From NCBI GenBank assembly GCA_900470095.1, contig UBZM01000056.1, positions 992 through 64,991 of the forward strand: DNA of 64,000 nt, given 5' to 3'. The stretch comes from Hyphomicrobiales bacterium. GTDB taxonomy: Bacteria > Pseudomonadota > Alphaproteobacteria > Rhizobiales > Beijerinckiaceae. A model generated the notes under the pieces. The model was given only the letters and a program-made list of their open reading frames with translations, made no database searches and had not been told where the DNA came from. Position numbers and translations under genes: made by a program. Positions 16,150-24,008 of the stretch are shown piece after piece. Each line of letters begins with the position of its first letter. The first letter of the stretch is position 1.

Positions 16150-17270
16150 CCCTTTCCCCCGATTGGAAGGCGCCGCCCTTTCCGCCGGCCAAGGTCCTGG
16201 AGGGGCGCTATTGTCGGCTCAAGCCGATCGATCCGGACCGGCATCTCGACGATATCTGGCAGGCCAATGCCGGGCACGATCACATCTGGGCCTGGATGCC
16301 GGCCCATCCGCCACAGGACCGCGAAAGCTATCGCGAGCTGCTGATGATGATGGCGGCGAAGGCCGGCATCGTGCCCTTCGCGGTGATCGACAAGGCCGAC
16401 GGCAAGGCCAAGGGCCATCTCTGGCTGATGGAGATCAGGCCCGAGCACGGCGTCTTCGAAGTCGGCTACATCACCTATTCGCCGAGCCTGCAGCAGACCC
16501 GGGTCGCGACAGAGGCGATCTATCTGTGCGGCGCCTATGGTTTTTCGCTCGGCTACCGCCGCTTCGAGTGGAAATGCAATGCTCTGAACGATCCATCGAA
16601 GAGCGCCGCCCTTCGCTTCGGCTTCCAGTACGAAGGCTTGTTCCGCCAGCACATGGTGGTGAAGGGCAGGAATCGCGACACCGCCTGGTATTCGATCCTC
16701 GACAGCGAATGGCCGGTACGGGCGCAAGGCTTCCAGCGCTGGCTGGCGCCCGCGAATTTCGACGCCGAAGGCCGTCAGAAGCGGGCGCTCGCCACCTTCA
16801 ATCAAACTCAGGGCCAGATCGGCGAGCTATCCTTGCGCAGGGCGACGCTCGCTGACATCCCCGCCATCCTCGCGCTGAAGAACGCGGCCTATACCCCGAA
16901 CGAGTCCATTATCGGCGTGCCTTCGCTGCCGCGGATCGCTGACTATGCGCAGGTCGTGGCCGAGCATGAGGTCTGGCTTGTCGACGGCGACAACGGGCTG
17001 GATGCCGCGCTTGTTCTCGAGATCTCACCAGACGATTTCACGATCTGGAGCGTGGCGGTCTCCCCGGGGGCACAAGGGCGCAAGCTCGGCCTGCTGCTGA
17101 TGCGCTTTGCCGATGAGCGCGCCGCCGCACTCGGCTTTGGTTCGGTGCATCTCTACACCCACGCAAAGTTGACCGAGCGCATCGCCTGGTATGAGCGCCT
17201 GGGCTTCGCGATCACTCATCACACTGATCTGGCCGACCGGCGCCTGACGCATATGCGCAAGCAGCTCTGA
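16146..17270 (+). CDS. Fused double GNAT acetyltransferase
   Basis: A 374-aa protein made of two GNAT domains. Residues 1-215 resemble RimJ/RimL-type N-acetyltransferases (GRYCRLKPIDPDRHLDDIW, GYITYSPSLQQTRVATEAIYL, CNALNDPSKSAALRFGFQYEG). Residues 222-374 are a short, standard GNAT domain (LRRATLADIPAILALKNAAY, WSVAVSPGAQGRKLGLLLM, YERLGFAI) with the acetyl-CoA loop Q-G-R-K-L-G. Each half normally exists as a separate protein. The acceptor is unknown. The gene is coupled to the 108-aa gene by ATGA. Confidence 0.85.
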   Translation: MTLSPDWKAPPFPPAKVLEGRYCRLKPIDPDRHLDDIWQANAGHDHIWAWMPAHPPQDRESYRELLMMMAAKAGIVPFAVIDKADGKAKGHLWLMEIRPEHGVFEVGYITYSPSLQQTRVATEAIYLCGAYGFSLGYRRFEWKCNALNDPSKSAALRFGFQYEGLFRQHMVVKGRNRDTAWYSILDSEWPVRAQGFQRWLAPANFDAEGRQKRALATFNQTQGQIGELSLRRATLADIPAILALKNAAYTPNESIIGVPSLPRIADYAQVVAEHEVWLVDGDNGLDAALVLEISPDDFTIWSVAVSPGAQGRKLGLLLMRFADERAAALGFGSVHLYTHAKLTERIAWYERLGFAITHHTDLADRRLTHMRKQL

Positions 17271-17302
17271 TAATAAGCCGGCTTAACAAGAGGACCAAGG
17301 AC

Positions 17303-18049
17303 ATGGCAGGACGTTTGAAGGGCAAGGTCGCCGTCGTTACGGCCGCGGGGCAGGGCATCGGCCGGGCGATCGCAGAAGCCTTCGTCAGGGAAGGCGCGAC
17401 GGTCTGGGCAACGGACAAGGATGTCGCGCTGCTGGAGGGAATCCCCAAGGCGAAGAAGCGCAAGCTCGACGTTCTCTCGAGCAAGGCCGTCGACGCTTTC
17501 GCCGAGAAAGTCGGACCGATCGACATCCTGGTCAATGCCGCCGGCTTCGTTCACCACGGCACCGTGCTGGACTGCGACGACAAGGCCTGGGATTTTTCCT
17601 TCGACCTCAACGTCAAGTCGATGCACCGCACGACCAAGGCCTTCCTGCCGGGGATGCTGTCGAAGGGCGCCGGCTCCATCGTCAATATCGCTTCGGGCGC
17701 CGGCTCGGTGCGCGGCATTCCGAACCGCTATGTCTATGGCGCGACCAAGGCGGCCGTGATCGGCCTGACCAAGGCGGTTGCGGCCGACTACATCAAGAAG
17801 GGCGTTCGCGCGAACGCGATCTGCCCGGGCACGATCCAGTCGCCCTCGCTCGACCAGCGCATCGCCGATCTCGCCAAAGTGACCAAGACGACCGAGGCGG
17901 CTGCGCGTCAGGCCTTCGTCGACCGCCAGCCGATGGGCCGGCTCGGCACAGCCGAGGAAATCGCCTGGCTTGCCGTCTATCTGGGGTCCGACGAGTCGAG
18001 CTACACCACCGGGCAGATTCATCTTGCCGATGGTGGCTTCGCGCTCTGA
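17303..18049 (+). CDS. Short-chain dehydrogenase/reductase
   Basis: NAD(P)-dependent SDR of 248 aa. The cofactor loop TAAGQGIG is at 13-20, the NAAG motif at 78-81, and the catalytic set is Ser131, Tyr145 and Lys149 (YGATK). Asp38 at the end of strand 2 favours NAD. The pattern is close to the group containing 3-hydroxybutyrate dehydrogenase type 2 and 2-keto-3-deoxy-L-fuconate dehydrogenase. The latter role would fit the sugar-acid neighbourhood but is inferred. It lies 19 bases before the first DenD-like gene. Confidence 0.9.
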   Translation: MAGRLKGKVAVVTAAGQGIGRAIAEAFVREGATVWATDKDVALLEGIPKAKKRKLDVLSSKAVDAFAEKVGPIDILVNAAGFVHHGTVLDCDDKAWDFSFDLNVKSMHRTTKAFLPGMLSKGAGSIVNIASGAGSVRGIPNRYVYGATKAAVIGLTKAVAADYIKKGVRANAICPGTIQSPSLDQRIADLAKVTKTTEAAARQAFVDRQPMGRLGTAEEIAWLAVYLGSDESSYTTGQIHLADGGFAL

Positions 18050-18068
18050 CGCAGGGAAGGACGCGTCG

Positions 18069-19064
18069 ATGCACGTCCTGGTGACAGGTGCGGCCGGCAT
18101 GGTCGGCCGCAAGCTCGCAGCGCAGCTGGCGGCGGACGGTGCTTGCGCGGGCAGGGCCATCAGCAAGCTGACGCTGAGCGACGTCGTTACGCCGGAGACA
18201 CCGCGGGGCTTCGACGGCGAAGTCGAGATCCGCACCGAGGATTTCGCCGACCGCGCCATCGCTGCGGAGCTGATCGGGGCCCGCCCGCTCGTGATCTTCC
18301 ATCTTGCCGCGGTCATTTCCGGCGAGGCCGAACGTGATTTCGACAAGGGCTATCGAGTCAATCTTGACGGGACGCGGACCCTGCTCGAGGCGATCCGCCG
18401 GGAAGGACAGAAGGATGGCGGCGCATATCTGCCCCGCCTCGTCTTCACCTCATCGAGCGGCGTGTTCGGCGCGCCCTATCCACAGGTGATCCCGGACGAG
18501 TTCCATGCCACGCCGCTGACCTCATACGGGACGCAGAAGGCAATCGGCGAGCTGCTGCTTGCGGATTACGCGCGGCGGGGTTTCGTCGACGGCATCGGAA
18601 TCCGCTTCCCGTCGATTGCCGTGCGCCCGGGCAAGCCGAACGCCTCAGCCGGCGGCTTCTTCTCCAGCATCATCCGCGAGCCGCTGGTCGGGCTGGAGGC
18701 GTCATTGCCGGTCGGCGACGACCTCGTCTTCACGCATGCGAGCCCGCGTTCGGCCGTCGGTTTCCTGCTCCATGCTGCCGGGCTGGACCGCGAAACCCTC
18801 GGCCCGCGGATCAATCTGACCATGCCGGGCGTCTTCTGCTCGGTCGGCGAGCAGATCGCGGCGCTGCGGCGCATCGCCGGCGACAAGGCGGTCATTCTGA
18901 TCCGCCGCGCTCCGGACAAGGCGGTCACCGAGATCGTCGCCGGCTGGCCGACTGGTTTCGAGGCCAGGCGCGCGCTTCGACTCGGCTTCCGAGCCGAGAA
19001 GGATTTCGACGAGATCATCCGCGTCCATATCGAGGATGATCTCGGCGGGCGCCTGCCACATTGA
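18069..19064 (+). CDS. NAD-dependent extended SDR, D-erythronate dehydrogenase (DenD)-like, copy 1
   Basis: Extended SDR of 331 aa. The glycine-rich loop GAAGMVG is at 7-13 and the catalytic Tyr153/Lys157 lie in TSYGTQKAIGE. DenD-like features are VISGEAERDFDKGYRVNLDGT and VRPGKPN. DenD proteins oxidise four-carbon sugar acids such as D-erythronate to the 2-oxo acid. The kinase OtnK and aldolase OtnC that complete that route are not in the window, so the substrate may differ. It is followed 27 bases later by a paralogue. Confidence 0.85.
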   Translation: MHVLVTGAAGMVGRKLAAQLAADGACAGRAISKLTLSDVVTPETPRGFDGEVEIRTEDFADRAIAAELIGARPLVIFHLAAVISGEAERDFDKGYRVNLDGTRTLLEAIRREGQKDGGAYLPRLVFTSSSGVFGAPYPQVIPDEFHATPLTSYGTQKAIGELLLADYARRGFVDGIGIRFPSIAVRPGKPNASAGGFFSSIIREPLVGLEASLPVGDDLVFTHASPRSAVGFLLHAAGLDRETLGPRINLTMPGVFCSVGEQIAALRRIAGDKAVILIRRAPDKAVTEIVAGWPTGFEARRALRLGFRAEKDFDEIIRVHIEDDLGGRLPH

Positions 19065-19091
19065 TCAACAACAAGCACCAGGAAACCCCCC

Positions 19092-20075
19092 ATGCATATT
19101 CTCGTTCTCGGTGGCGCCGGCATGGTCGGCCGCAAGTTCATCGAAAGGTTGGCCCATGACGGCCAGCTCGGCGGCAAGCCGGTCACAAAGATCACGGCCC
19201 AGGATGTGGTCGCTGCAAGCGCGCCAGCCGCAGCACCCTTCATCTTCGACGTCGTCGTCTCCGACATGTCGAACGAGGGGGAGGCCGAGTCGCTGATCGC
19301 GTCCCGTCCCGACCTGATCGTCCATCTCGCGGCGATCGTCTCGGGCGAAGCCGAGGCCGATTTCGACAAGGGCTATCGGATCAACCTCGACGGCACGCGC
19401 CACCTCTTCGAAGCGATCCGCAAGGTCGGCGGCGGCTACAAGCCGCGTGTTGTCTTCACCTCCTCGATCGCGGTCTTCGGCGCTCCCTTCCATGAGAAGA
19501 TCGAGGACGAGTTCTTCACCACGCCGCTGACCTCATACGGGACGCAGAAGGCGATCGGCGAACTGCTGCTGTCGGATTACTCGCGCCGCGGCTTCTTCGA
19601 GGGGGTCGGAATTCGCCTGCCGACGATCTGCGTGCGACCGGGCAAGCCGAACAAGGCGGCGTCCGGTTTCTTCTCGAACATCATCCGCGAGCCGCTGAAC
19701 GGTGAAGAGGCGGTGCTGCCGGTTTCCGATCAGGTCCGGCACTGGCATGCCTCGCCGCGTTCGGCTGTCGGCTTCCTCGTCCATGCCGCGACGATGGATA
19801 CCGGCGCCATCGGTCCTCGCCGCACCCTGACCATGCCGGGCTATTCCTGCACGGTGGCGGAGCAGATCGAGGCGCTGCGCAAGGTCGCCGGCGAGAATGT
19901 GGTGAAGCGGATCAAGCGGGTTCCGGATCCGGTCATCGACGGCATCGTTGCCGGCTGGCCGCGCAATTTCAACCCGCAGCGTTCGACCGCGCTCGGTTTC
20001 AAGGCGGAATCGAGCTTCGAGGAGATCATCCGCGTCCATATCGATGACGAGCTTGGCGGCAACTTCGTCAAGTAA
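19092..20075 (+). CDS. NAD-dependent extended SDR, DenD-like, copy 2
   Basis: A 327-aa paralogue of the preceding gene. It shares GGAGMVGRK at the cofactor loop, SGEAEADFDKGYRINLDGTR, Tyr149/Lys153 in TSYGTQKAIGELLL, and the IIRVHIDDELGG tail. Differences cluster at 40-60 and around 185-240 (SDQVRHWHASPRS versus GDDLVFTHASPRS), where substrate is held in this fold. A local duplication with altered specificity is likely. It ends the operon; the hairpin at 20102 follows. Confidence 0.85.
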   Translation: MHILVLGGAGMVGRKFIERLAHDGQLGGKPVTKITAQDVVAASAPAAAPFIFDVVVSDMSNEGEAESLIASRPDLIVHLAAIVSGEAEADFDKGYRINLDGTRHLFEAIRKVGGGYKPRVVFTSSIAVFGAPFHEKIEDEFFTTPLTSYGTQKAIGELLLSDYSRRGFFEGVGIRLPTICVRPGKPNKAASGFFSNIIREPLNGEEAVLPVSDQVRHWHASPRSAVGFLVHAATMDTGAIGPRRTLTMPGYSCTVAEQIEALRKVAGENVVKRIKRVPDPVIDGIVAGWPRNFNPQRSTALGFKAESSFEEIIRVHIDDELGGNFVK

Positions 20076-20101
20076 GCCTGAGGCTCACGGCCAACAGCAA
20101 T

Positions 20102-20136
20102 CAGCCCCGGCATCATCCGCCGGGGCTGTTTCGTTT
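20102..20136 (+). terminator. Rho-independent terminator after the DenD-like pair
   Basis: CAGCCCCGG (20102-20110) pairs with CCGGGGCTG (20120-20128), followed by TTTCGTTT. It ends the sugar-acid operon and can also serve the convergent GNAT gene. Confidence 0.85.
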
Positions 20137-20771
20137 CAGGCGACGCAGAACTCGCCAGGGGTCTCGATCTCGGGCGCGTGTGTCCAGCCCGTTGCGCCCC
20201 AGCTCTTCAGCGCGGCCCAGGTCGAGCGGTCGAGCCGGTACTGCTCACAGGGGAACAGCCCGCCGCGCGCCGGCAGCGACTTCAGGAAGGAGCCCTCCTG
20301 CCGGAAGCCGGACTTCTCCAGCACCCGGCGCGAGGCCGGGTTGATGACGCGCGTGTCCGCCTCGATCGCCGGGATATCGAGCAAGGTGAAGAGCGTGTCG
20401 ATCAGCGCCTGCGCGGCTTCGGTCGTGTAGCCCTTGCCCCAGTGCGGGGTGCCGAGCCAATAGCCGATGAAGGGGATGCCGGTCGCCTGCTTGTGGGCGC
20501 CGATCATGCCGATAAGCTCGTTCGGCCGGGAGCGCGGCGTGATCGCCAGCGCCAGATGCTCGCCGAGCGCATTGCCCTTGCGCATGGCGAAAATGAAGGG
20601 CTCGACCGCATCCGCCGGATAGGGATGCGGGATCGAGGCCGTCATCTCAGCCACGGCTTTCTCCCCAGCCTGGCGCAGGATGGCGGAAGCGTCCGCCATA
20701 CGCGGCCAACGCAGCCAGAGACGGCGGGTCTCGAGCCGGAAGACATCGTCGCGGGTCAATTCGGGGAACAT
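20136..20771 (-). CDS. GNAT N-acetyltransferase, RimJ/RimL-like
   Basis: Acetyltransferase of 211 aa. It opens with LETRRLWLRWPRMAD, followed by GYWLGTPHWGKGYTTEAAQALI with the acetyl-CoA loop HWGKGY, then DTRVINPASRRVLEKSGFRQEG. The start at 20771 follows GGAGAGA and lies just downstream of the terminator at 20793-20832. It lies directly after rpmA, where many Hyphomicrobiales carry such a GNAT gene before obgE. Here obgE is missing and the gene converges on the DenD-like operon. The acceptor is unknown. Confidence 0.88.
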   Translation of the reverse strand: MFPELTRDDVFRLETRRLWLRWPRMADASAILRQAGEKAVAEMTASIPHPYPADAVEPFIFAMRKGNALGEHLALAITPRSRPNELIGMIGAHKQATGIPFIGYWLGTPHWGKGYTTEAAQALIDTLFTLLDIPAIEADTRVINPASRRVLEKSGFRQEGSFLKSLPARGGLFPCEQYRLDRSTWAALKSWGATGWTHAPEIETPGEFCVA

Positions 20772-20792
20772 CGGTCTCTCCGTCGCGCAAAC

Positions 20793-20832
20793 GAAAAAAG
20801 GGAGCTGGGACTTTGGTCCCATCTCCCCTTTC
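20793..20832 (-). terminator. Rho-independent terminator after rpmA
   Basis: On the minus strand, AAAGGGGAGATGGGACC pairs with GGTCCCAGCTCCCTTT (read as a long stem with a small loop) and runs into a TTTTTT tract at 20795-20800. This is a strong terminator between rpmA and the GNAT gene, so GNAT needs readthrough or its own promoter. Confidence 0.8.
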
Positions 20833-20923
20833 GCTTGACCTTCGGGAGACCCTTGTCGGGCCTTGCCCTTGATCCGATCGGTTCGATGGAACCGGCGGAT
20901 CAAGGAACTTCCCTATCCGCCTT

Positions 20924-21190
20924 TTACTCTGCGGCCTCTTGGGCCGGGACTACGTTCACGAAAGCTCGGCCGAGTTTCGTCGTGAATCGGACTCGTCCGT
21001 TGGTCGTCGCAAAGAGCGTATGGTCTTTGCCCATGCCAACGTTCACGCCGGCATGCCACTTGGTGCCGCGCTGACGAATAATGATGTTGCCGGCCACGAC
21101 CGCCTGGTCGCCGAAGCGCTTCACGCCGAGACGCTTGCTTTCGGAGTCGCGACCATTGCGCGACGAGCCGCCTGCTTTTTTGTGAGCCAT
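20924..21190 (-). CDS. rpmA: 50S ribosomal protein L27
   Basis: Large-subunit protein of 88 aa, the standard length. The N-terminus MAHKKAGGSSRNGRDSESKR reaches the peptidyl-transferase centre; there is no Firmicutes-type cleaved leader. GNIIIRQRGTKWHAGVNVGMGKDHTLFA is diagnostic. It lies 99 bases downstream of rplU in the normal order. Confidence 0.99.
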   Translation of the reverse strand: MAHKKAGGSSRNGRDSESKRLGVKRFGDQAVVAGNIIIRQRGTKWHAGVNVGMGKDHTLFATTNGRVRFTTKLGRAFVNVVPAQEAAE

Positions 21191-21289
21191 AACGCCCTAC
21201 CTCGAAACTACTGTTGTCTCTCTAACCCGAATCGGCGGCAAAAGCCACCGGTTCGGAGATGAAAGCCGAAGACTGCCTGACAGGAGCTG

Positions 21290-21964
21290 TCAGTAGTCCT
21301 CGCCGGAAGCCTGTTCGGCCTGGTCGACCTTGGCGCGCGGGGGCTTGCCGGCCAGGAGTTCCTTGGCCTGAACGACCCACTCCTCGCGGGTGGCGCGGCC
21401 ACGCAGCTTGAGCTCTTCGTCCCACTTGGCGACGTCGGCCTCGGACCAGGCGGCGATGTCGTTCCAGGAGGTGATGCCGGCAGCGCGCAGCTTCTTCTCG
21501 ATGGTCGGGCCGACGCCCGAGATCAGCGAGAGGTTCGAGGCGTCGAGCGCCTCGGCCTTGGCTTCAGCCTTCGCCTTGCCCTTGACGGCGCTGGCGGCGG
21601 CCTTCACGGCAACGGTCGAAGCGTCACCCTTCTTCATCTCGGGCTTCTTGCCGCCCGTGAGAATGTCGGTGATGCGCACGATCGTCAGCTCGGCGCGGAA
21701 GCCACGCTTGCGCTTCGAGTTCTGGCGGCGGCGCTTCTTGAAGGCGATGACCTTCTCGCCGCGGGCCTGGCGCACGATCTCACCGGCAACGGTGATCTCG
21801 GCCAGTTCCTTCGCGCCGAGCGTCGACTTCTCGCCGTCGGTCAGCATCAGGACGTTGCCGAAGGCAACGGTATCGCCAGGCTCGCCTTCGAGCTTGGCAA
21901 TGGTGATTTCATCGTTCGCGGCGACGCGGAACTGCTTACCGCCGGTCTTGATGACTGCGAACAT
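21290..21964 (-). CDS. rplU: 50S ribosomal protein L21 with C-terminal helix-hairpin-helix extension
   Basis: Protein of 224 aa, roughly double the usual 103. Residues 1-103 are a complete L21 domain (MFAVIKTGGKQFRV, AFKKRRRQNSKRKRG, VRITDI). Residues 105-137 are an Ala/Lys linker. Residues 140-190 form a helix-hairpin-helix-like domain (LSLISGVGPTIEKKLRAAGITSWNDIAAWSEADV), followed by an acidic tail. Similar tails occur in alphaproteobacterial L21 proteins. The HhH unit may bind rRNA or DNA; that is inferred. Confidence 0.97.
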   Translation of the reverse strand: MFAVIKTGGKQFRVAANDEITIAKLEGEPGDTVAFGNVLMLTDGEKSTLGAKELAEITVAGEIVRQARGEKVIAFKKRRRQNSKRKRGFRAELTIVRITDILTGGKKPEMKKGDASTVAVKAAASAVKGKAKAEAKAEALDASNLSLISGVGPTIEKKLRAAGITSWNDIAAWSEADVAKWDEELKLRGRATREEWVVQAKELLAGKPPRAKVDQAEQASGEDY

Positions 21965-22267
21965 CGTTGTTCTCCATGTTCAGCCCCGCCCTGTCATGGC
22001 CTCGCAAGGCGCATGCGGGACGGCTTTTTGGCAGTCGTTACGTGGTCGGGTTCACTCTTCGATCATGCCGGACACCGCAGCGCGGAGCCGGACACGCAAA
22101 AGAGATCAGGCGCGGGTTTCCCCACGCCGGACGAGGCTCGATAGTCTTGGCGGCTCCTCAGGTCAAGTCGCGCGGCGTCAGATTCGTCGGATTTATGACA
22201 GCGAGGAGACTTGTAACCGTCCGATGCGGCGTGTAGTAACCAGCCCGCTTCGACCGAAGGCGACCGC
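21965..22267. other. Divergent intergenic region, rplU / tRNA-Ser
   Basis: This 303-base region contains the rplU promoter on the minus strand, not precisely located, and the tRNA promoter candidate at 22211-22239. No gene is supported. Confidence 0.6.
22211..22239 (+). promoter_or_regulatory. Candidate promoter of tRNA-Ser
   Basis: TTGTAA (22211-22216) and TAGTAA (22234-22239) are separated by exactly 17 bases. They end 28 bases before the tRNA, the usual distance for a sigma-70-type stable-RNA promoter. Both boxes are imperfect. Confidence 0.45.
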
Positions 22268-22357
22268 GGACAGGTGGCAGAGTGGTTGAATGCACCGCAC
22301 TCGAAATGCGGCATACCCGCAAGGGTATCGGGGGTTCAAATCCCTCCCTGTCCGCCA
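22268..22357 (+). tRNA. tRNA-Ser, anticodon CGA
   Basis: A 90-nt class II tRNA. The acceptor stem is GGACAGG paired with CCTGTCC. The anticodon arm is CCGCA-CTCGAAA-TGCGG with anticodon CGA, reading UCG. The long variable arm (ACCCGCAAGGGT) is typical of serine tRNA. The T arm is GGGGG-TTCAAAT-CCCTC. The discriminator is G and the CCA end is encoded. It runs convergent to the I78 lipoprotein gene. No integrase or repeated attachment copy is visible beside it. Confidence 0.97.
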
Positions 22358-22421
22358 TTATCCCGCCAGGGGTTTCATCGCTCCGAGCCATGGCAGTCCC
22401 GCTTGGGAGCGCCGTTGAGCG

Positions 22422-22712
22422 TCAGCCGCAGAACGCCCGCAGGATCTTTCCGCTGCCATCCACTTCGATCGTCACCCGCTCCCGGCGATAATCCATCGTC
22501 ATGGGCGAGCCAGGTGACAGACGTCGCACGATACTTGCGCCGGTTGCGCGCAGGACCTCGGCGTCGCTCTTGCCGATCTGTCCTGCAAGGCGCTTGGCTC
22601 CTTCAGGCGAGCAGGGGCTTGGCGGAACGGCACTGGATGGTTGGCCGGCCGCCGTGCAAGCAGCGAGCGCCAATGCTGCGATCGCGCCGAGGAGATGAAG
22701 AGATCTGGTCAT
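22422..22712 (-). CDS. I78-family peptidase-inhibitor lipoprotein
   Basis: Predicted lipoprotein of 96 aa. The signal peptide ends in the lipobox ALAAC with Cys19. The mature part contains the I78 pattern: GQIGKSDAEVLRATGASIVR, then MTMDYRRERVTIEVDGSGKILRAFCG. Two further cysteines (in PSPCS and AFCG) could form the family disulfide. I78 proteins inhibit serine proteases by a short exposed loop. It is the second protease-inhibitor gene in the window. Confidence 0.8.
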   Translation of the reverse strand: MTRSLHLLGAIAALALAACTAAGQPSSAVPPSPCSPEGAKRLAGQIGKSDAEVLRATGASIVRRLSPGSPMTMDYRRERVTIEVDGSGKILRAFCG

Positions 22713-22767
22713 AGGGCAAGACTATACGCGAACTGTCCTTCACAAGCCTCGTGCCTCAGCGCCGCGC

Positions 22768-23289
22768 CTATTTTTCGCTGAGGCGTAGGTCCAGGTTCTG
22801 CCCTCGACCCGGCTGGCTCGCTCGCATCGCCAGGGCCAACCCTTCCGCGTGCCGACTGATCGTCAGGGTGGCCGGAGGATTGGGACGAACGCTCTCCGCC
22901 GTCTCGCGGAAGGACAAGGCGAGATTGTCGCCGCGACGCGTGCCGGCGAGGTTCGCGACAGTGCCCTTGCTCTCCCGGAATTCGCCATCATAGCGCTGCG
23001 TCCTGGGATCGTAGCGCAGATCGATCCTGACCGTGGTGGAGAAGACGAGCGCGGTCGAGCATTGGCCGGTCAGGGTGACACGCGAACCCTGCTGGTCGCC
23101 GTCGAATTTGCAGCTCAGGTTATGGCTCGATCCGCCCGCATTCTCGAGCTTTCCGGTGCCCGTGAAGCGTCCTTCGAAGGCCTGCAGAAAGGATGCTTCG
23201 TCGATCGTAGCCTGCTGGGCTGAAGCGGATGTTACCGCGGTCGTCGCGAGCATCACGGTGAATGCCTTGGGCATGAGATCATGTTTCAT
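22768..23289 (-). CDS. Secreted hypothetical protein
   Basis: A 173-aa protein with a signal peptide (hydrophobic AFTVMLATTAVTSASA, cleaved before QQATIDE). The mature part is beta-rich with one cysteine pair (LSCKFDG, GQCSTAL) and the motif YDGEFRESKGTVANLAGTRRGDNLALSF. This looks like a small lipocalin-type or DUF1579-like barrel, but I do not recognise a named family. AGGAGG lies seven bases before the ATG. It is divergent from the PRC-barrel gene. Confidence 0.7.
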   Translation of the reverse strand: MKHDLMPKAFTVMLATTAVTSASAQQATIDEASFLQAFEGRFTGTGKLENAGGSSHNLSCKFDGDQQGSRVTLTGQCSTALVFSTTVRIDLRYDPRTQRYDGEFRESKGTVANLAGTRRGDNLALSFRETAESVRPNPPATLTISRHAEGLALAMRASQPGRGQNLDLRLSEK

Positions 23290-23557
23290 GGCCGTTCCTC
23301 CTGCCGGCTAAACGCCCCAGGCGGCGAATGGATCATCACTTTCCGAAAATCGTGATCCTCCTGCGCGAAGCCCCCGCCAACCGCGCGCTCCTGCGGATGG
23401 CCCCGGCGGACGGCGCAGACGTCAAAGGTCCGATCGGGCCGCGAGCCCTCTTGTCGCACTGCACATAGTCGCGGAACCGATCGGGGCCCCGGGAATTACC
23501 TCTCTGTCACGCCGTAGCGGTCTCCGCCTGCGGCCCAACAAGAAGGTTATCCCAAAA

Positions 23558-23953
23558 ATGCGCCCCATCGCCCTTGCTCTCGCCGCCACCGTGCTTTCCA
23601 GCGCCGCTTTCGCGCAGACCGCCCCCACTCCGGCTCAGGCTCCGGTCTTCGTCTCGGTGAACGAAGCATCCGCCCTCACCAGCAGTCTCAAGGGGCTCAA
23701 CGTCAGGAATGCCGGTGACGAGAATGTGGGTGAGATCGAGGATGTCGTCATCGCCGGTAACTCCCTTGCCTCCTACATACTGTCGGTTGGCGGCTTCCTG
23801 GGTATGGGCACCCATTATGTTGCGGTCAGCCCGAACGCGCTCGCCATTACCTGGAATGCGACGGACAAGAAGTGGAATGCCAGGATCAACGCCACCAAGG
23901 ACCAGCTGAAGGCGGCGCCGCAGTTCAAATATGAAGGCCGCTTCGCGAAGTAA
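23558..23953 (+). CDS. Secreted PRC-barrel domain protein
   Basis: A 131-aa protein with a cleaved signal peptide (residues 1-20, SSAAFAQT). A PRC-barrel follows at about 40-115: LKGLNVRNAGDENVGEIEDVVIAGNSLASYILSVGGFLGMGTHYVAV. PRC barrels outside ribosome maturation are common small exported proteins in Hyphomicrobiales with unknown targets. It is monocistronic and followed by the hairpin at 23979. Confidence 0.85.
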   Translation: MRPIALALAATVLSSAAFAQTAPTPAQAPVFVSVNEASALTSSLKGLNVRNAGDENVGEIEDVVIAGNSLASYILSVGGFLGMGTHYVAVSPNALAITWNATDKKWNARINATKDQLKAAPQFKYEGRFAK

Positions 23954-23978
23954 GCTGAATCGCCATAGCCTTGAATGA

Positions 23979-24008
23979 GGCTCGGCCCTTCGAATAAGGG
24001 GCCGGGCC
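23979..24008 (+). terminator. Hairpin after the PRC-barrel gene
   Basis: GGCTCGGCCC (23979-23988) pairs with GGGCCGGGCC (23999-24008), and CCCTT/AAGGG can pair inside, 25 bases after the stop. There is no long T tract. Confidence 0.55.

Noticed and set aside
22268..22357. tRNA-Ser as an integration site for a genomic island
   Set aside because: No integrase and no repeat of the tRNA 3' end is visible in the window; neighbouring genes have normal composition.
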